Made by a program: the position numbers and the translations under genes. The notes under the pieces were generated by a model, which saw only the letters and a program-made list of their open reading frames with translations, was not told the DNA's origin and made no database searches. A stretch of 64,000 bases of DNA from Porphyrobacter sp. TH134. GTDB taxonomy: Bacteria > Pseudomonadota > Alphaproteobacteria > Sphingomonadales > Sphingomonadaceae. Positions within the stretch are counted from its first letter, which is position 1; the number at the start of each line of letters is the position of its first letter. The DNA lies in contig NZ_PKRO01000006.1 of the NCBI RefSeq assembly GCF_002855495.1, positions 1 to 64,000 of the forward strand. Direction: 5' to 3'. Positions 1-8,314 of the stretch are shown here, one piece after another.

Positions 1-86
1 ACTCGGTCGTTTCTGGCGAAACCCCGGAATCAGCGATCAGCAAGCGCGTCAAGCGCAACCGGCTGATATCTCCCAACTACTTTTGA
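1..86 (+). CDS. Partial open frame, C-terminal end of an unidentified protein
   Basis: A frame is open from the window edge to a TGA at 84-86 and encodes 27 residues, ending in a basic stretch followed by ISPNYF. The 5' part lies outside the window. I do not recognise it. It does not resemble the end of a BrnT toxin, which would be the expected partner upstream of the BrnA-like gene that follows. It may also be a chance open frame. Confidence 0.3.
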   Translation, partial: SVVSGETPESAISKRVKRNRLISPNYF

Positions 87-175
87 GGACAGGCTCTTAG
101 GATACCTACGTGGCCGAAGAGTCTGCCTAGTTTGGACACCTCGCGGGGTTGTTCGTCGCATCATCACAATGAGAT

Positions 176-505
176 ATGCCCATGCAGAAGAACACGAGCA
201 TCACCTCGGGAGTATCGATCAATCTGGATGACGATGATGACGTCATCTGGACCGAAGAAATGTTCCGCGCTGCCGCCATCTATCGCGGCAATGTCCTTGT
301 CCGCCCTGCCACCGGCAAACTCGGCCCCAACGGCATCGTCCCGCTCGAATCCGGCGACCGTGGCGCAGGTCGTCCGCCTTTGGCGAACCCCAAGCAACAG
401 GTAACCCTGCGGCTCGATCCGGATGTGCTTGATGCCTTCCGCGCCACCGGCAAAGGCTGGCAATCGCGGATCAATGCCGAACTGCGCAAGGCGCTCGGGA
501 TTTAG
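176..505 (+). CDS. BrnA-like antitoxin family protein
   Basis: This 109-residue protein has an acidic N-terminus with a run of aspartates. Its C-terminal segment (KQQVTLRLDPDVLDAF, then ATGKGWQSRINAELRKAL) is the ribbon-helix-helix signature of the BrnA antitoxin family, the DNA-binding partners of BrnT ribonuclease toxins. BrnA normally follows brnT within a few bases and neutralises it. No BrnT-like frame is visible upstream, so the gene looks like an orphan or a remnant of a toxin-antitoxin locus. The start could be the ATG at 176 or the one at 182. Family assignment is fairly firm; function as an antitoxin is inferred. Confidence 0.75.
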   Translation: MPMQKNTSITSGVSINLDDDDDVIWTEEMFRAAAIYRGNVLVRPATGKLGPNGIVPLESGDRGAGRPPLANPKQQVTLRLDPDVLDAFRATGKGWQSRINAELRKALGI

Positions 506-508
506 CCC

Positions 509-943
509 CTAGGCCCCCAACGCCGCCGCCAGCCTAGCGCGCACCGCCTTTAGCCCGGCGATGACTTCACCCATGTCAGGCTCGTCTGCGATCATCAGGC
601 GCACACCCGGTTCGCCCTTTTCTTCCGCGTCTGCACGGCGGTCACCCCCGCGGCGATCATCCTTGCGGCGGTCAAGGTCGGATTTACCCGATGCGCGCAG
701 CACCGCCTCGGCCCCTTTCAAGGTATAGCCTTCGCGATTGATCAGCTGATCGATCGTCTTGACCAACGCAACGTCGGTAGGGCGATAATATCGCCGCCCG
801 CCGCTGCGCTTGAGCGGTTTCAGCAGCGGGAATTGCTGTTCCCAATACCGCAGAACGTGAGGCTTGATGCCGAGCGCCTCGCTGACTTCGCCGATGGTGC
901 GCAGCGCGCCTTCGTCTTTGCCGTCATCGAAATCGGTCATCAA
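509..943 (-). CDS. MerR family transcriptional regulator
   Basis: This 144-residue protein opens with a MerR-type winged helix-turn-helix. The IGEVSEALGIKPHVLRYWEQQFP segment (about residues 17-39) is the classic recognition region, followed by the RRYYRPTDVALV wing. The C-terminal half is short and charged (KDDRRGGDRRADAEEKGE) and has no conserved metal-binding cysteines, so it does not look like a metal sensor. It lies directly downstream of ihfA on the same strand with an 18-bp gap, an arrangement common in alphaproteobacteria. It is probably co-transcribed with ihfA. Its target genes cannot be read from the sequence. Confidence 0.9.
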   Translation of the reverse strand: MMTDFDDGKDEGALRTIGEVSEALGIKPHVLRYWEQQFPLLKPLKRSGGRRYYRPTDVALVKTIDQLINREGYTLKGAEAVLRASGKSDLDRRKDDRRGGDRRADAEEKGEPGVRLMIADEPDMGEVIAGLKAVRARLAAALGA

Positions 944-961
944 ACCTCACCTCTTGGCGCC

Positions 962-1261
962 TTATCCTTTGGCGATTTGTTCCTTGAGCAACTGGCTTGC
1001 CCGAAAGGTCATGACCCGGCGCGGAGTGATCGGCACTTCGATCCCGGTCTTGGGATTGCGGCCGATCCGTTCATTCTTGTCACGCAGGACAAAGCTGCCG
1101 AAGCCGGAAATCTTGACGTTTTCACCCCTGGCCAGCGCATCGCTCATTTGGGCCAGGATCGCCTCGACCAGATCAAGCGACTCAGCACGGCTGAAACCCA
1201 TCTTGCGATTGATGGTTTCTGCCAGATCCGCGCGGGTCAAAGTGCCAACCGAACGCATCAT
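962..1261 (-). CDS. ihfA: Integration host factor subunit alpha
   Basis: This is a 99-residue HU/IHF-family DNA-bending protein; with the beta subunit it forms a heterodimer used in replication, recombination and promoter architecture. The sequence shows the [17 protein letters not shown]-terminus, the [20 protein letters not shown] core and the [24 protein letters not shown]-binding arm. The start was placed at the ATG-ATG pair (1261/1258), because GGAGGA lies about 8 bases upstream; longer upstream frames are unlikely. It is flanked by fabH and merR on the same strand. Confidence 0.95.
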   Translation of the reverse strand: MMRSVGTLTRADLAETINRKMGFSRAESLDLVEAILAQMSDALARGENVKISGFGSFVLRDKNERIGRNPKTGIEVPITPRRVMTFRASQLLKEQIAKG

Positions 1262-1397
1262 GGGAATTCTCCTCCGCGGCGCGACCCGAAAGATAACTGC
1301 GTAATACGATTTTTTCGCAGTATTGCAAAGCGATACCGCAGCTTTGTGCAAGTTTTCAGCAATTGTGTTAGGGAAAGGGACAGACAGGCCGCTGTCA

Positions 1398-2372
1398 TTA
1401 CATACGGATCAGGCTCGCACCCCACGTAAAGCCGCCGCCCATCGCTTCGAGCATGACCAGATCGCCGGACTTGATACGCCCGTCCTTGCGCGCCACATCC
1501 AGCGCAAGCGGCACTGATGCAGCCGAGGTGTTGGCGTGGCGATCCACGGTCAGGATCACCTTGTCCGGCGCGATGCCAAGCTTCTTGGCGGTGGCATCCA
1601 GGATCCGTGCATTGGCCTGATGCGGCACGACCCAATCGATTTCGTCAACCGAAACACCCGCCTCTTCAATCACTTCTCTCAAGACCGCAGAAAGATTGAC
1701 GACTGCATGGCGAAAGACTTCGGGGCCTTTCATGCGGACATGGCCAACGGTCTGCGTCGTGGAGGGCCCACCATCGACATAGAGCAGATCGTGCTGCGCG
1801 CCGTCAGCATGCAGCCGCGAACCCAAGATACCGGGCGCATCCGAGCCTGTATGCTGCGCACTGGGCGCTTCAAGCACCACGGCGCCTGCCCCATCGCCAA
1901 ACAGCACGCAGGTGGTGCGATCCTCCCAATCAAGGATGCGGCTGAACGTTTCTGCGCCGATCACCAGCGCGCGCTTTGCCGTGCCGGTTGTCAGCAGCGA
2001 ATCGGCGACGGTCAGCGCGTAAAGAAAGCCCGAGCACACCGCCGCCACATCAAACGCCACCCCGCCATTGCAGCCCAGGGCCGCCTGAACTTTGGTGGCG
2101 GTTGCGGGGAATGTATTGTCAGGCGTTGCGGTTGCAAGCACGATCAAGCCAATGCTGGCGGCATCCACCCCCGCATCGGCCAATGCCGCACGCGCTGCTG
2201 CAATCGCCAGACTTGCCGTGGTTTCATCGCTTTGCGCGATATGGCGCTGGCGGATACCGGTGCGCGCCACAATCCATTCGTCCGAGGTATCGACCCGCTC
2301 AGCCAGATCGGCATTGGTCACGATCTGGCGCGGCAGCGCCGATCCTGTCCCCAGTATCCGCGAACCGCTCAC
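1398..2372 (-). CDS. fabH: Beta-ketoacyl-ACP synthase III
   Basis: This 324-residue enzyme condenses acetyl-CoA with malonyl-ACP to start type II fatty acid synthesis in the cytoplasm. The thiolase-fold catalytic triad is visible: Cys113 in AAVCSGF, His251 in VVPHQAN and Asn281 in HANTSAAS. Length is normal for the family. It starts with GTG, which overlaps the plsX stop as GTGA, so translation is probably coupled. It belongs to the rpmF-plsX-fabH-ihfA-merR string. Confidence 0.96.
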   Translation of the reverse strand: MSGSRILGTGSALPRQIVTNADLAERVDTSDEWIVARTGIRQRHIAQSDETTASLAIAAARAALADAGVDAASIGLIVLATATPDNTFPATATKVQAALGCNGGVAFDVAAVCSGFLYALTVADSLLTTGTAKRALVIGAETFSRILDWEDRTTCVLFGDGAGAVVLEAPSAQHTGSDAPGILGSRLHADGAQHDLLYVDGGPSTTQTVGHVRMKGPEVFRHAVVNLSAVLREVIEEAGVSVDEIDWVVPHQANARILDATAKKLGIAPDKVILTVDRHANTSAASVPLALDVARKDGRIKSGDLVMLEAMGGGFTWGASLIRM

Positions 2373-3460
2373 GCTGCGGTCTCGCTGTCTTTGGGGGTCG
2401 CAGCGCGGCCATTCTGGCGCAGCGCCCCTTCGCCCAGCCGCGACAGATCCTGCGCGATCCGCTCGGTCAGCTTGTTTTCCAGCAGCCGCGCGCTGACCGC
2501 AACCGCTTGGGCGACGCCCTTGGCATTTGCACTGCCATGGCTTTTCACAACCACCCCGTTCAGCCCCAGAAAGACGGCGCCGTTGTGATTGTTCGGATCG
2601 AGATGGTGCTTGAGCAGTTCGGTCGCGGGGCGCGATACCAGAAAGCCGATCTTGGAGCGCAGCGACGAGGTGAAGGCCTGACGCAGCAGATCAGTGACAA
2701 ACCGGGCTGAACCTTCAATCGCCTTCAAAGCGATATTGCCGGAAAAACCGTCGGTTACGACCACATGGGTTTCGCCCCGATTGATCTTGTCACTTTCAAC
2801 AAAGCCATCAAACACCAGCGCGAGCCCGCCATCTTCGCGCGCCGACGCGGCGGTCAGCATGGCAGCGGCATCGCGCAGTTCTTCGGTGCCTTTGATTTCT
2901 TCGGTGCCGATGTTGAGAAGGCGCACAACCGGCTTGTCGAAGCCCGTCACGATGCGCGAATAGGCCGCGCCCATCACGGCATATTGCACCAGATTGCGGG
3001 CATCAGCCTCGGTATTGGCGCCCAGATCCAGCATCACCACATCATGCGCCTGCAAGGTCGGCATGATCGCGGCGAGCGCGGGGCGATCGATTCCCGGCAT
3101 GGTGCGCAAGGCAAGCTTGCTCATCGCCATCAGCGCGCCGGTGTTGCCCGCGCTGACTGCGGCCCCGGCATCGCCTGTCTTCACCGCATTGACCGCAAGC
3201 CCCATCGAGGTGGTCTTGGCGCGGCGGATCGCGCGGCTGGGCAGCTCGTCGCCGCCCACCACATCATCGCAATGGAGGATTTCCGAAGCGGCGCGCAGGT
3301 TGGGATGATGTTCGAGCGCAGCTTCAATCCGCGCCCCATCGCCCACCAGCAGAAACTCAAAGTTGTCGTGATTCCGGCGCGCCAGCGCGGCGCCTTCGAT
3401 CATCACGCGCACGCCTTCATCGCCCCCCATCGCATCGACGGCGATACGCGGGAGGTTCAT
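2369..3460 (-). CDS. plsX: Phosphate acyltransferase PlsX
   Basis: This 363-residue protein makes acyl-phosphate from acyl-ACP, feeding PlsY in phospholipid synthesis. The N-terminus ([15 protein letters not shown]) is the characteristic PlsX opening and fixes the start at 3460; a longer frame upstream runs into the rpmF region and is rejected. Conserved [15 protein letters not shown] and [14 protein letters not shown] segments are present. It lies 38 bp after rpmF and overlaps fabH by four bases. Confidence 0.96.
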   Translation of the reverse strand: MNLPRIAVDAMGGDEGVRVMIEGAALARRNHDNFEFLLVGDGARIEAALEHHPNLRAASEILHCDDVVGGDELPSRAIRRAKTTSMGLAVNAVKTGDAGAAVSAGNTGALMAMSKLALRTMPGIDRPALAAIMPTLQAHDVVMLDLGANTEADARNLVQYAVMGAAYSRIVTGFDKPVVRLLNIGTEEIKGTEELRDAAAMLTAASAREDGGLALVFDGFVESDKINRGETHVVVTDGFSGNIALKAIEGSARFVTDLLRQAFTSSLRSKIGFLVSRPATELLKHHLDPNNHNGAVFLGLNGVVVKSHGSANAKGVAQAVAVSARLLENKLTERIAQDLSRLGEGALRQNGRAATPKDSETAA

Positions 3461-3498
3461 GCGGCGGTACTCCGGTCTAGTGCACAAGCCACCGGCGA

Positions 3499-3675
3499 TC
3501 AGCCGACGGCGACGACCTGACGCCCGTTGTAGTGGCCGCAATGGCCGCAAATGTTGTGCGGGCGCTTCAGCTCACCGCAGTTGGAGCATTCGTGGAACGC
3601 CTCAACCCGGAGCGCGTCATGCGAGCGACGCATGCCGCGACGCGAGGGGGATACTTTTCTCTTGGGGACAGCCAT
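3499..3675 (-). CDS. rpmF: 50S ribosomal protein L32
   Basis: This 58-residue protein begins [20 protein letters not shown], the conserved L32 N-terminus. It carries a zinc-ribbon pattern of CSNC followed by CGHC (Cys30, Cys33, Cys43, Cys46), so it is the zinc-binding form. It is the first gene of the rpmF-plsX-fabH operon, a linkage widely conserved in bacteria that couples ribosome and lipid synthesis. Confidence 0.97.
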   Translation of the reverse strand: MAVPKRKVSPSRRGMRRSHDALRVEAFHECSNCGELKRPHNICGHCGHYNGRQVVAVG

Positions 3676-3914
3676 GGCGGCACCAATTCCTCAACTAAAT
3701 GCGTTTGCCCGCGCCACCGGCACTGTAACGATCGACGGCGTGATTCTCGAAGGCCGCCCTTACGGCAAGGAAGCGCGACGCACAAGCACAGCAAGTGCGC
3801 GCTTTCCTTGGCCAGCAATGGCGGGAAGCCGCGCGCTATAACGCAAAATTCCTGCGTTGCAACCCGGCTGGCCGCAGCCTAGCACGGCGGCCGCATCTTA
3901 GAGGGGATTTCGCC
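3676..3914. other. Divergent intergenic region between rpmF and the MAPEG gene
   Basis: These 239 bp separate the leftward rpmF operon from the rightward MAPEG gene and should hold promoters for both. I could not pick a convincing promoter pair. The sequence continues open in several frames, but none has a recognisable product. Confidence 0.5.
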
Positions 3915-4310
3915 GTGACCATACTTCCTGTGACGCTCGCCGTCGCGGCTGCGGCCGCCGTGCTCAATATCTGGCTGTCGATCCGGATCGGCGCGTTGCG
4001 TACAAGGCTTGGCATCAGCGTGGGCGACGGCGGGAGTGAGGCCTTGCAGCGCCGGATGCGGGCGCAGCTGAACTATGTCGAGAACACCGCCTTTGTGCTG
4101 GTGCTGATCGCGGCGATCGAACTTGCCGGCAAGGGCAGCTGGTGGCTGGCCTATGTGGGCGCGGCCTATTTCATTGGCCGGCTGGCGCATGGCTTCGGTA
4201 TGGACGGCGGGCGCCTTCAGGCTGGCCGGTTGGTTGGCACGCTGACGACGATGCTGACGCAGCTGGGCCTCGCCGTGGTGGCGGTGCTGGTGGTGATGGG
4301 GGTGATGTAA
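3915..4310 (+). CDS. MAPEG family membrane protein
   Basis: This 131-residue protein has four predicted membrane segments. Its RMRAQLNYVENTAFVLVLIAAIEL core matches the MAPEG family (membrane-associated proteins in eicosanoid and glutathione metabolism). The start is a GTG at 3915, chosen because GAGGGG lies about 9 bases upstream and the first hydrophobic helix begins just after it. A longer upstream frame adds an Arg-rich stretch with no homology signal. It acts in the membrane; the substrate is unknown. Confidence 0.85.
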   Translation: MTILPVTLAVAAAAAVLNIWLSIRIGALRTRLGISVGDGGSEALQRRMRAQLNYVENTAFVLVLIAAIELAGKGSWWLAYVGAAYFIGRLAHGFGMDGGRLQAGRLVGTLTTMLTQLGLAVVAVLVVMGVM

Positions 4311-4422
4311 GCCTCCGAGGGAGGCACCGGCCCGCCAGAGTGATTAGGCGCCCGCCCACAGGTGCCCGCAGCGAAGCCAAGGAACAGCTCCGAGGACGCC
4401 CCCGCGTAAGGCGGGGTCGCAC

Positions 4423-5094
4423 TCAGGAAAGCGCGTAGTCGCTCACAAACGCATTGGTCTTGCGCTCGCGCCCGAAGGTGCTGGTCGGGCCGTGGCCGGG
4501 GATGAACATCACGTCCTCTCCTAAAGGCCACAAGCGCTGGGTGATCGAATCGATCAGGTCCTGATGATTGCCGCGCGGGAAATCGGTGCGGCCGATGCTG
4601 CCCTGGAACAGCACATCGCCGACAATGGCAAAGCGGCTGGGTTCGTGGAAGAACACCACATGGCCGGGGGTGTGTCCGGGGCAGTGGATCACATCCAATG
4701 TCAATTCGCCCACCGTCACCGTGTCGCTATGCTTGAGCCAGCGGGTCGGCGTGAAGCTTTTCGCCACCATCCCCCAGCGCGGGCCATCGTCGTCCAACTG
4801 GTCGATCCAGAAGCGATCATCCTCGTGCGGGCCTTCGATGTCGAGGCCGAGTTCCTCCGCCAGCATCCCCGCCTGCCCGCAATGGTCAAGATGCCCGTGG
4901 GTGACGAGGATCTTCTCCAGCGTGACACCCGCCTTGGCAACGCCCTCCTTGAGCTTATCGAGATCCCCACCCGGATCGACCAGCGCCCCGCGCATGGTGG
5001 CGGTGCACCAGATCAGTGAGCAGTTCTGCTGGAGCGGCGTCACGGGGATGATCGCGGCGCGCATAGGGGGGAGCGGTTTGGGGGTGTCGGTCAT
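4423..5094 (-). CDS. MBL-fold hydrolase, glyoxalase II-like
   Basis: This 223-residue metallo-beta-lactamase-fold protein has the metal-binding THGHLDHCGQ motif, the later HCPGHTPGHVVFF, the VGDVLFQGSIGRTDFP strand and the closing PGHGPTSTFGRE. This layout matches the small GloB/YcbL-type hydrolases that cleave thioesters such as S-lactoylglutathione, but the exact substrate cannot be read. It is short relative to true GloB (about 250 residues), which fits the YcbL group better. It faces the MAPEG gene, with about 110 bp between the two stops. Confidence 0.88.
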   Translation of the reverse strand: MTDTPKPLPPMRAAIIPVTPLQQNCSLIWCTATMRGALVDPGGDLDKLKEGVAKAGVTLEKILVTHGHLDHCGQAGMLAEELGLDIEGPHEDDRFWIDQLDDDGPRWGMVAKSFTPTRWLKHSDTVTVGELTLDVIHCPGHTPGHVVFFHEPSRFAIVGDVLFQGSIGRTDFPRGNHQDLIDSITQRLWPLGEDVMFIPGHGPTSTFGRERKTNAFVSDYALS

Positions 5095-5188
5095 ACGCTA
5101 AAAGATAAACGCCCGCGCAGGACGCGCAAGTGATGCAATTTTAACTTTGATACCTTTATTCTTTCTCGACTAAACAGGGGGATACGCA

Positions 5189-5764
5189 ATGTTTTGGAAA
5201 AAGAAGCCCGCCGCGCCGTCAACTTCATCGCTGCCAGAGTCGCTCGATCCCGACAGCGCCGATGACATTGCCTGGATCAAGCAGAGCGGCGATCCGCTGA
5301 TCTGGCATAGCGCCGCGCTCGGCATCCTGCTGTTCCGCGACGATAGCCAGAACTTCCTTGCATGGCTTGTCGAGCAGGAGCGCATGGACCGCACGACCGC
5401 CCTTGCCATCTTTCTCGCCCAGTCGAACGGCAAGAACCGCCTGACTGGAGGGGTGATCCCTCCAGAGCAGATGCCTGAACCCTACCGCTCAAAACAGGCT
5501 CGCATCAATCACGCCATCGACCGGTTGTGCGAGCTTGATACGGCGCGAACATGGCCCGAGCACGGTGTCGGGCTCGAAGCGGGTTGGGAAGATGAGCGCG
5601 CGAAGCTTTTGACCGAACTTGGCAGCGATCCCCGCTTCCCGCGCAATATGTTTGCCCGGCCCATACCCCGACAGACAGCGCGGATGCCCTATCTCGATCT
5701 CGGTGAGGCGGAGCTTTATTCCGAGGACTATATTCGGCAAACCATGCCGTACCTGCTCGATTGA
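5189..5764 (+). CDS. Hypothetical protein, possibly DUF4274-like
   Basis: This 191-residue soluble protein has no signal peptide. A good ribosome site (AGGGGG) precedes the ATG. The region NFLAWLVEQERMDRTTALAIFLAQS (about residues 51-75) resembles the DUF4274 core, in which a short helix is followed by TALxIF. The C-terminus is rich in Tyr and acidic residues. The DUF assignment is tentative and no function is proposed. It converges on the S24 regulator gene with a 12-bp gap. Confidence 0.7.
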   Translation: MFWKKKPAAPSTSSLPESLDPDSADDIAWIKQSGDPLIWHSAALGILLFRDDSQNFLAWLVEQERMDRTTALAIFLAQSNGKNRLTGGVIPPEQMPEPYRSKQARINHAIDRLCELDTARTWPEHGVGLEAGWEDERAKLLTELGSDPRFPRNMFARPIPRQTARMPYLDLGEAELYSEDYIRQTMPYLLD

Positions 5765-5776
5765 GGGTGCCAGCGG

Positions 5777-6457
5777 CTAAACCCGCCCCCCCTTCCACAC
5801 AACCCGCCCGATAATCGCGACCTCATCCGCCGCGACCTCGACCGGCGGATAGGCGAAGTTCTGCGAGAGCAGCGCCACCCGCCCCGGCCCGGCGCTGGCG
5901 ACGCGCTTCACCATCAGCGTGTCGCCGAGGCGCACCACATGGATGCCGTCACGGAACGGGCGGGGTGAGCAATCGACGAGGATTTCGTCGCCGTCATTCA
6001 GCAGCGGCTCCATCGAATCCCCCTCGACCCGGATCGCGGAGAGCTGCGCGCGGGCGAGGCCCTGTTCTTCCAGCCAGCGGCGCGAAAAGCGGAAGGTGTC
6101 GAACGCCGCCTCCCCGCCCGCCACCCGCCCCGGCCCGGCCGATGCGCCGAGATCGAGCCGCGGAACCTCTACCCACTCGCCCACTGCGCGCGGCTTAGGG
6201 GCCTTTGCGTAGGAATTATCCTGCGCCTCGCGCAACTCCTCCTCCCCCACGCCAAGAAAGCGCGCCAGCGTCGCACGGTCCTGCTCCTCCAGCTTGCGGG
6301 GGCTTCCTTTGCGAATGAATTGCTGGAGATAGGACGGGTTGCGTCCCAACAATTCAGACAGGGCGGCAAGGCTTACCCCCCTCATCTGCGACAATTGCAG
6401 CAGCCGCTCACGCGGGCCTTGTAGGGGATCGGAGGGGATCTGTGGAGGTTGCGGCAT
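5777..6457 (-). CDS. LexA/cI-like S24 family transcriptional regulator
   Basis: This 226-residue protein has an N-terminal helix-turn-helix (about residues 20-70, GVSLAALSELLGRNPSYLQQFIRKGSPR) and a C-terminal S24 peptidase domain. Ser148 (GDSMEP) and Lys184 (LMVKRV) form the expected Ser-Lys dyad for self-cleavage. It probably represses its own promoter: paired inverted repeats lie just upstream of its start (6464-6499). No classic Ala-Gly cleavage dipeptide is obvious in the linker, though an ASAGPG stretch is present. Such proteins act as phage or damage-responsive repressors, but most sphingomonads carry this one without a prophage. Confidence 0.88.
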   Translation of the reverse strand: MPQPPQIPSDPLQGPRERLLQLSQMRGVSLAALSELLGRNPSYLQQFIRKGSPRKLEEQDRATLARFLGVGEEELREAQDNSYAKAPKPRAVGEWVEVPRLDLGASAGPGRVAGGEAAFDTFRFSRRWLEEQGLARAQLSAIRVEGDSMEPLLNDGDEILVDCSPRPFRDGIHVVRLGDTLMVKRVASAGPGRVALLSQNFAYPPVEVAADEVAIIGRVVWKGGRV

Positions 6458-6463
6458 GGATAC

Positions 6464-6499
6464 ATCCTACGCGAAGGATTTTTCCTAGACAAGTAGGAA
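6464..6499. promoter_or_regulatory. Candidate operator of the S24 regulator
   Basis: Two neighbouring inverted repeats share a TCCT/AGGA core: ATCCT-N6-AGGAT at 6464-6479 and TTCCTA-N6-TAGGAA at 6482-6499. They lie 6 to 42 bases upstream of the regulator's start codon and within the 124-bp divergent region facing the small gene at 6582. The position and symmetry suggest autorepression by the S24 protein; binding is inferred. Confidence 0.55.
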
Positions 6500-6581
6500 T
6501 TGTTTTGAAACAAATCAGGAACATCGAGCGAATCGCCCGATGATCGCCAACCCAATCAGCACTCAACAGGGACGCAAAACC

Positions 6582-6785
6582 ATGCTGCTTCGGACCATCG
6601 AAACCTTCCTGCGGACACACGCCATGCCCGCGACCAAATTCGGGCGGCTTGCTGCCCATGACCCGCGCTTCGTGCTCGACCTGCGCATGGGGCGCATCCC
6701 CCGCCCCGATACCGAACTGCGCACCCGCGCGTGGATGCAGGGCTATGCCGATGGCACCGCCGAGATGGTGAAGGAGGCTGCATGA
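6582..6785 (+). CDS. Small helix-turn-helix-like protein (Cro-like position)
   Basis: This 67-residue protein starts at the ATG at 6582; a longer frame from 6540 is possible but its added residues look non-coding. The central MPATKFGRLAAHDPRFVLDLRMGRIPRPDTELRTRAWM resembles a compact XRE-like helix-turn-helix. It is transcribed divergently from the S24 regulator across a palindromic operator, the same geometry as a phage cI/cro pair. DNA binding and a Cro role are inference. It overlaps the next gene by four bases (ATGA). Confidence 0.7.
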   Translation: MLLRTIETFLRTHAMPATKFGRLAAHDPRFVLDLRMGRIPRPDTELRTRAWMQGYADGTAEMVKEAA

Positions 6786-7204
6786 TGCTGACCACCAGCC
6801 TGCGCGATCCCTTCGCGCATGTCTTTGCCGACCTTGGCGAGATCGAGGTCAAATCGGCGCCCCCTGTCCTTCGCGCACCCCTGCGCCCGCGCCGGACGCT
6901 GGCGGACCGCGTGCGCGCGGCGCTGTTGGGGCTGACCCATGGCGGCGGCACGGTGCTTGCCCATACCGAGACGGCCTGGGCCTCGATCACCTTTTCGGGC
7001 ACGCGGCATGAAGTGGTGATGGAATTCTGCGGGCCAGACGCCGTTGCCTTGGGCGAGGATCTGATCGAGCGCCTGCCCGATCACGAATTCGCCTTGCCCG
7101 GCCAGCTGGTCGCCGATGCAACGATCAGCGCGGTCGATCATCGGTTCGGCGCGATGGAACGGCTGGAGGTGACCGCCGTGCTACTGCTGCTGGAGGAAGG
7201 GTAA
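6782..7204 (+). CDS. Hypothetical protein
   Basis: This 140-residue protein starts at the ATG at 6782, which overlaps the previous stop, so the two are probably translationally coupled. I do not recognise a domain. There is a Pro/Arg-rich linker (APPVLRAPLRPRRTLADRVRAALLG), then a predicted beta-rich C-terminal half (ASITFSGTRHEVVMEFCGP ... LEVTAVLLLLEEG). No signal peptide or membrane span is seen. Its operon partner is the small HTH-like protein. Confidence 0.75.
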   Translation: MMLTTSLRDPFAHVFADLGEIEVKSAPPVLRAPLRPRRTLADRVRAALLGLTHGGGTVLAHTETAWASITFSGTRHEVVMEFCGPDAVALGEDLIERLPDHEFALPGQLVADATISAVDHRFGAMERLEVTAVLLLLEEG

Positions 7205-7213
7205 CCAACCGCG

Positions 7214-7258
7214 CCGGCCCCGCTTGTTTTCTGCCCCTTCGGGCGGCAGCGGGGCCAG
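7214..7258. terminator. Terminator-like hairpin between convergent genes
   Basis: GGCCCCGC near 7216 pairs with GCGGGGCC near 7250, with an inner CTGCC/GGCAG stem and a TTCG-containing loop. It lies between the stop of the hypothetical gene at 7204 and the stop of the leftward dehydrogenase at 7267, so it could end transcription from both sides. There is no clean T tract. Confidence 0.5.
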
Positions 7259-7266
7259 CCCGCCGA

Positions 7267-8205
7267 TCAATAACCGAGGCGCGGATCGAAGATCGGTGCA
7301 ACCGGCTCGCCGCGCAGATACTTGCCCAGATTGTCGAGGAAACGCTCGCCTGAACGAATGAACATCTGGTTCTGCGCGCGGCCCGACAGGTGCATCGAGA
7401 TATGCGCGTTATCAAGGCCCCATAGCGGGTGATCGGCGGGCAGCGGTTCAGGCGTGGTCACATCAAGAAACGCGCCCCCGATGGCCTTGCCTTCAAGCGC
7501 CGAGACCAGCGCGGGCTGATCGATCACACTGCCGCGCGCGATGTTAACGATGACGCAATCGGATTTCATCGCGGCAAGCTCGCCTGCGCCGATCATGCCT
7601 TCGGTCTCGGGCGTGGCAGGCACGGCGAGGATGATCCAGTCGAATTCGCCCAGCTTGGCGCGCCATTGGTCGGGACGCAAGGTGCCCTCCCCGCCCGAGC
7701 GGCGCACCACACAAACATCGACGTCTAACGCCTTCAAGCGGGGTTCGACCAGCCGCCCGATCGCGCCATAGCCCAGGAGCAGCGCCTTCGAGCCCGCGAG
7801 TTCGCGTTTGCCGGGCGAATCCAGCAGCCACTCGCGCCGTTCCTGCGCCCGCACAACATCGCGATACCCCTTGGCGATGGTGAGCATCCCCATCACCACA
7901 TATTCGGCGATGGTAATGGCGTTGATCCCGGCCCCGTTGGTAACGGTGATCCCGCGGCTGGTCAGCACATCCATCGGCAGGAAATCGAGCCCGGCGTAGA
8001 TCGAATTGAGCCATTTCAGTTTCTTGGCGGCGCGCAGGGTGTCGGCCATCGCCTGCTGGTCGTTCATATCGAACCAGCCGATTTCGGCATCGGCCACCGC
8101 GGTTTTTGCCTCGTCAGCCGACATGAACCAGCGCACATCGAGACCTTCGGGCAGGCGCGTTTCGAGCATCGGGCGGATCAGGCCGGAGATGGCTAGGATG
8201 GTCAA
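7267..8205 (-). CDS. D-2-hydroxyacid dehydrogenase
   Basis: This 312-residue protein belongs to the D-isomer-specific 2-hydroxyacid dehydrogenase family, which reduces 2-keto acids with NAD(P)H. The nucleotide-binding LLLGYGAIGRLVEPRLKALD is at about residues 141-160. The catalytic Arg is in NIARGSVID, the Glu in the TTPEPLP segment and the His in ISMHLSG. The start is a TTG with GGGGAGA at a good distance upstream. It is a single gene; the substrate is not predictable. Confidence 0.88.
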   Translation of the reverse strand: MTILAISGLIRPMLETRLPEGLDVRWFMSADEAKTAVADAEIGWFDMNDQQAMADTLRAAKKLKWLNSIYAGLDFLPMDVLTSRGITVTNGAGINAITIAEYVVMGMLTIAKGYRDVVRAQERREWLLDSPGKRELAGSKALLLGYGAIGRLVEPRLKALDVDVCVVRRSGGEGTLRPDQWRAKLGEFDWIILAVPATPETEGMIGAGELAAMKSDCVIVNIARGSVIDQPALVSALEGKAIGGAFLDVTTPEPLPADHPLWGLDNAHISMHLSGRAQNQMFIRSGERFLDNLGKYLRGEPVAPIFDPRLGY

Positions 8206-8221
8206 GAATCTCTCCCCATAT

Positions 8222-8307
8222 CGTCTCCCCGGATGTGATCCGGGGTCCCGCTTCGTGTGGCCAAACGGTTGAAGGTAGCGGAACCCCGGGTCAAGCCCGG
8301 GAAGACG
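8222..8307. repeat. 86-bp palindromic repeat element (CCCCGG family)
   Basis: The element begins CGTCT and ends AGACG. It contains two internal hairpins, CCCCGGATGTGATCCGGGG near the left end and CCCGGGTCAAGCCCGGG near the right end, separated by an unpaired centre. This two-hairpin plan is the same as that of the 91-bp repeats in cysS and before purN, although the sequences differ. It sits between the cysS stop and the dehydrogenase start. A related left half recurs at 19042-19076. Confidence 0.75.
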
Positions 8308-8314
8308 GAGAGGG

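Noticed and set aside
1..86. brnT toxin partner of the BrnA gene
   Set aside because: The visible C-terminal residues do not match the BrnT ending, and the frame stops 90 bases before brnA.
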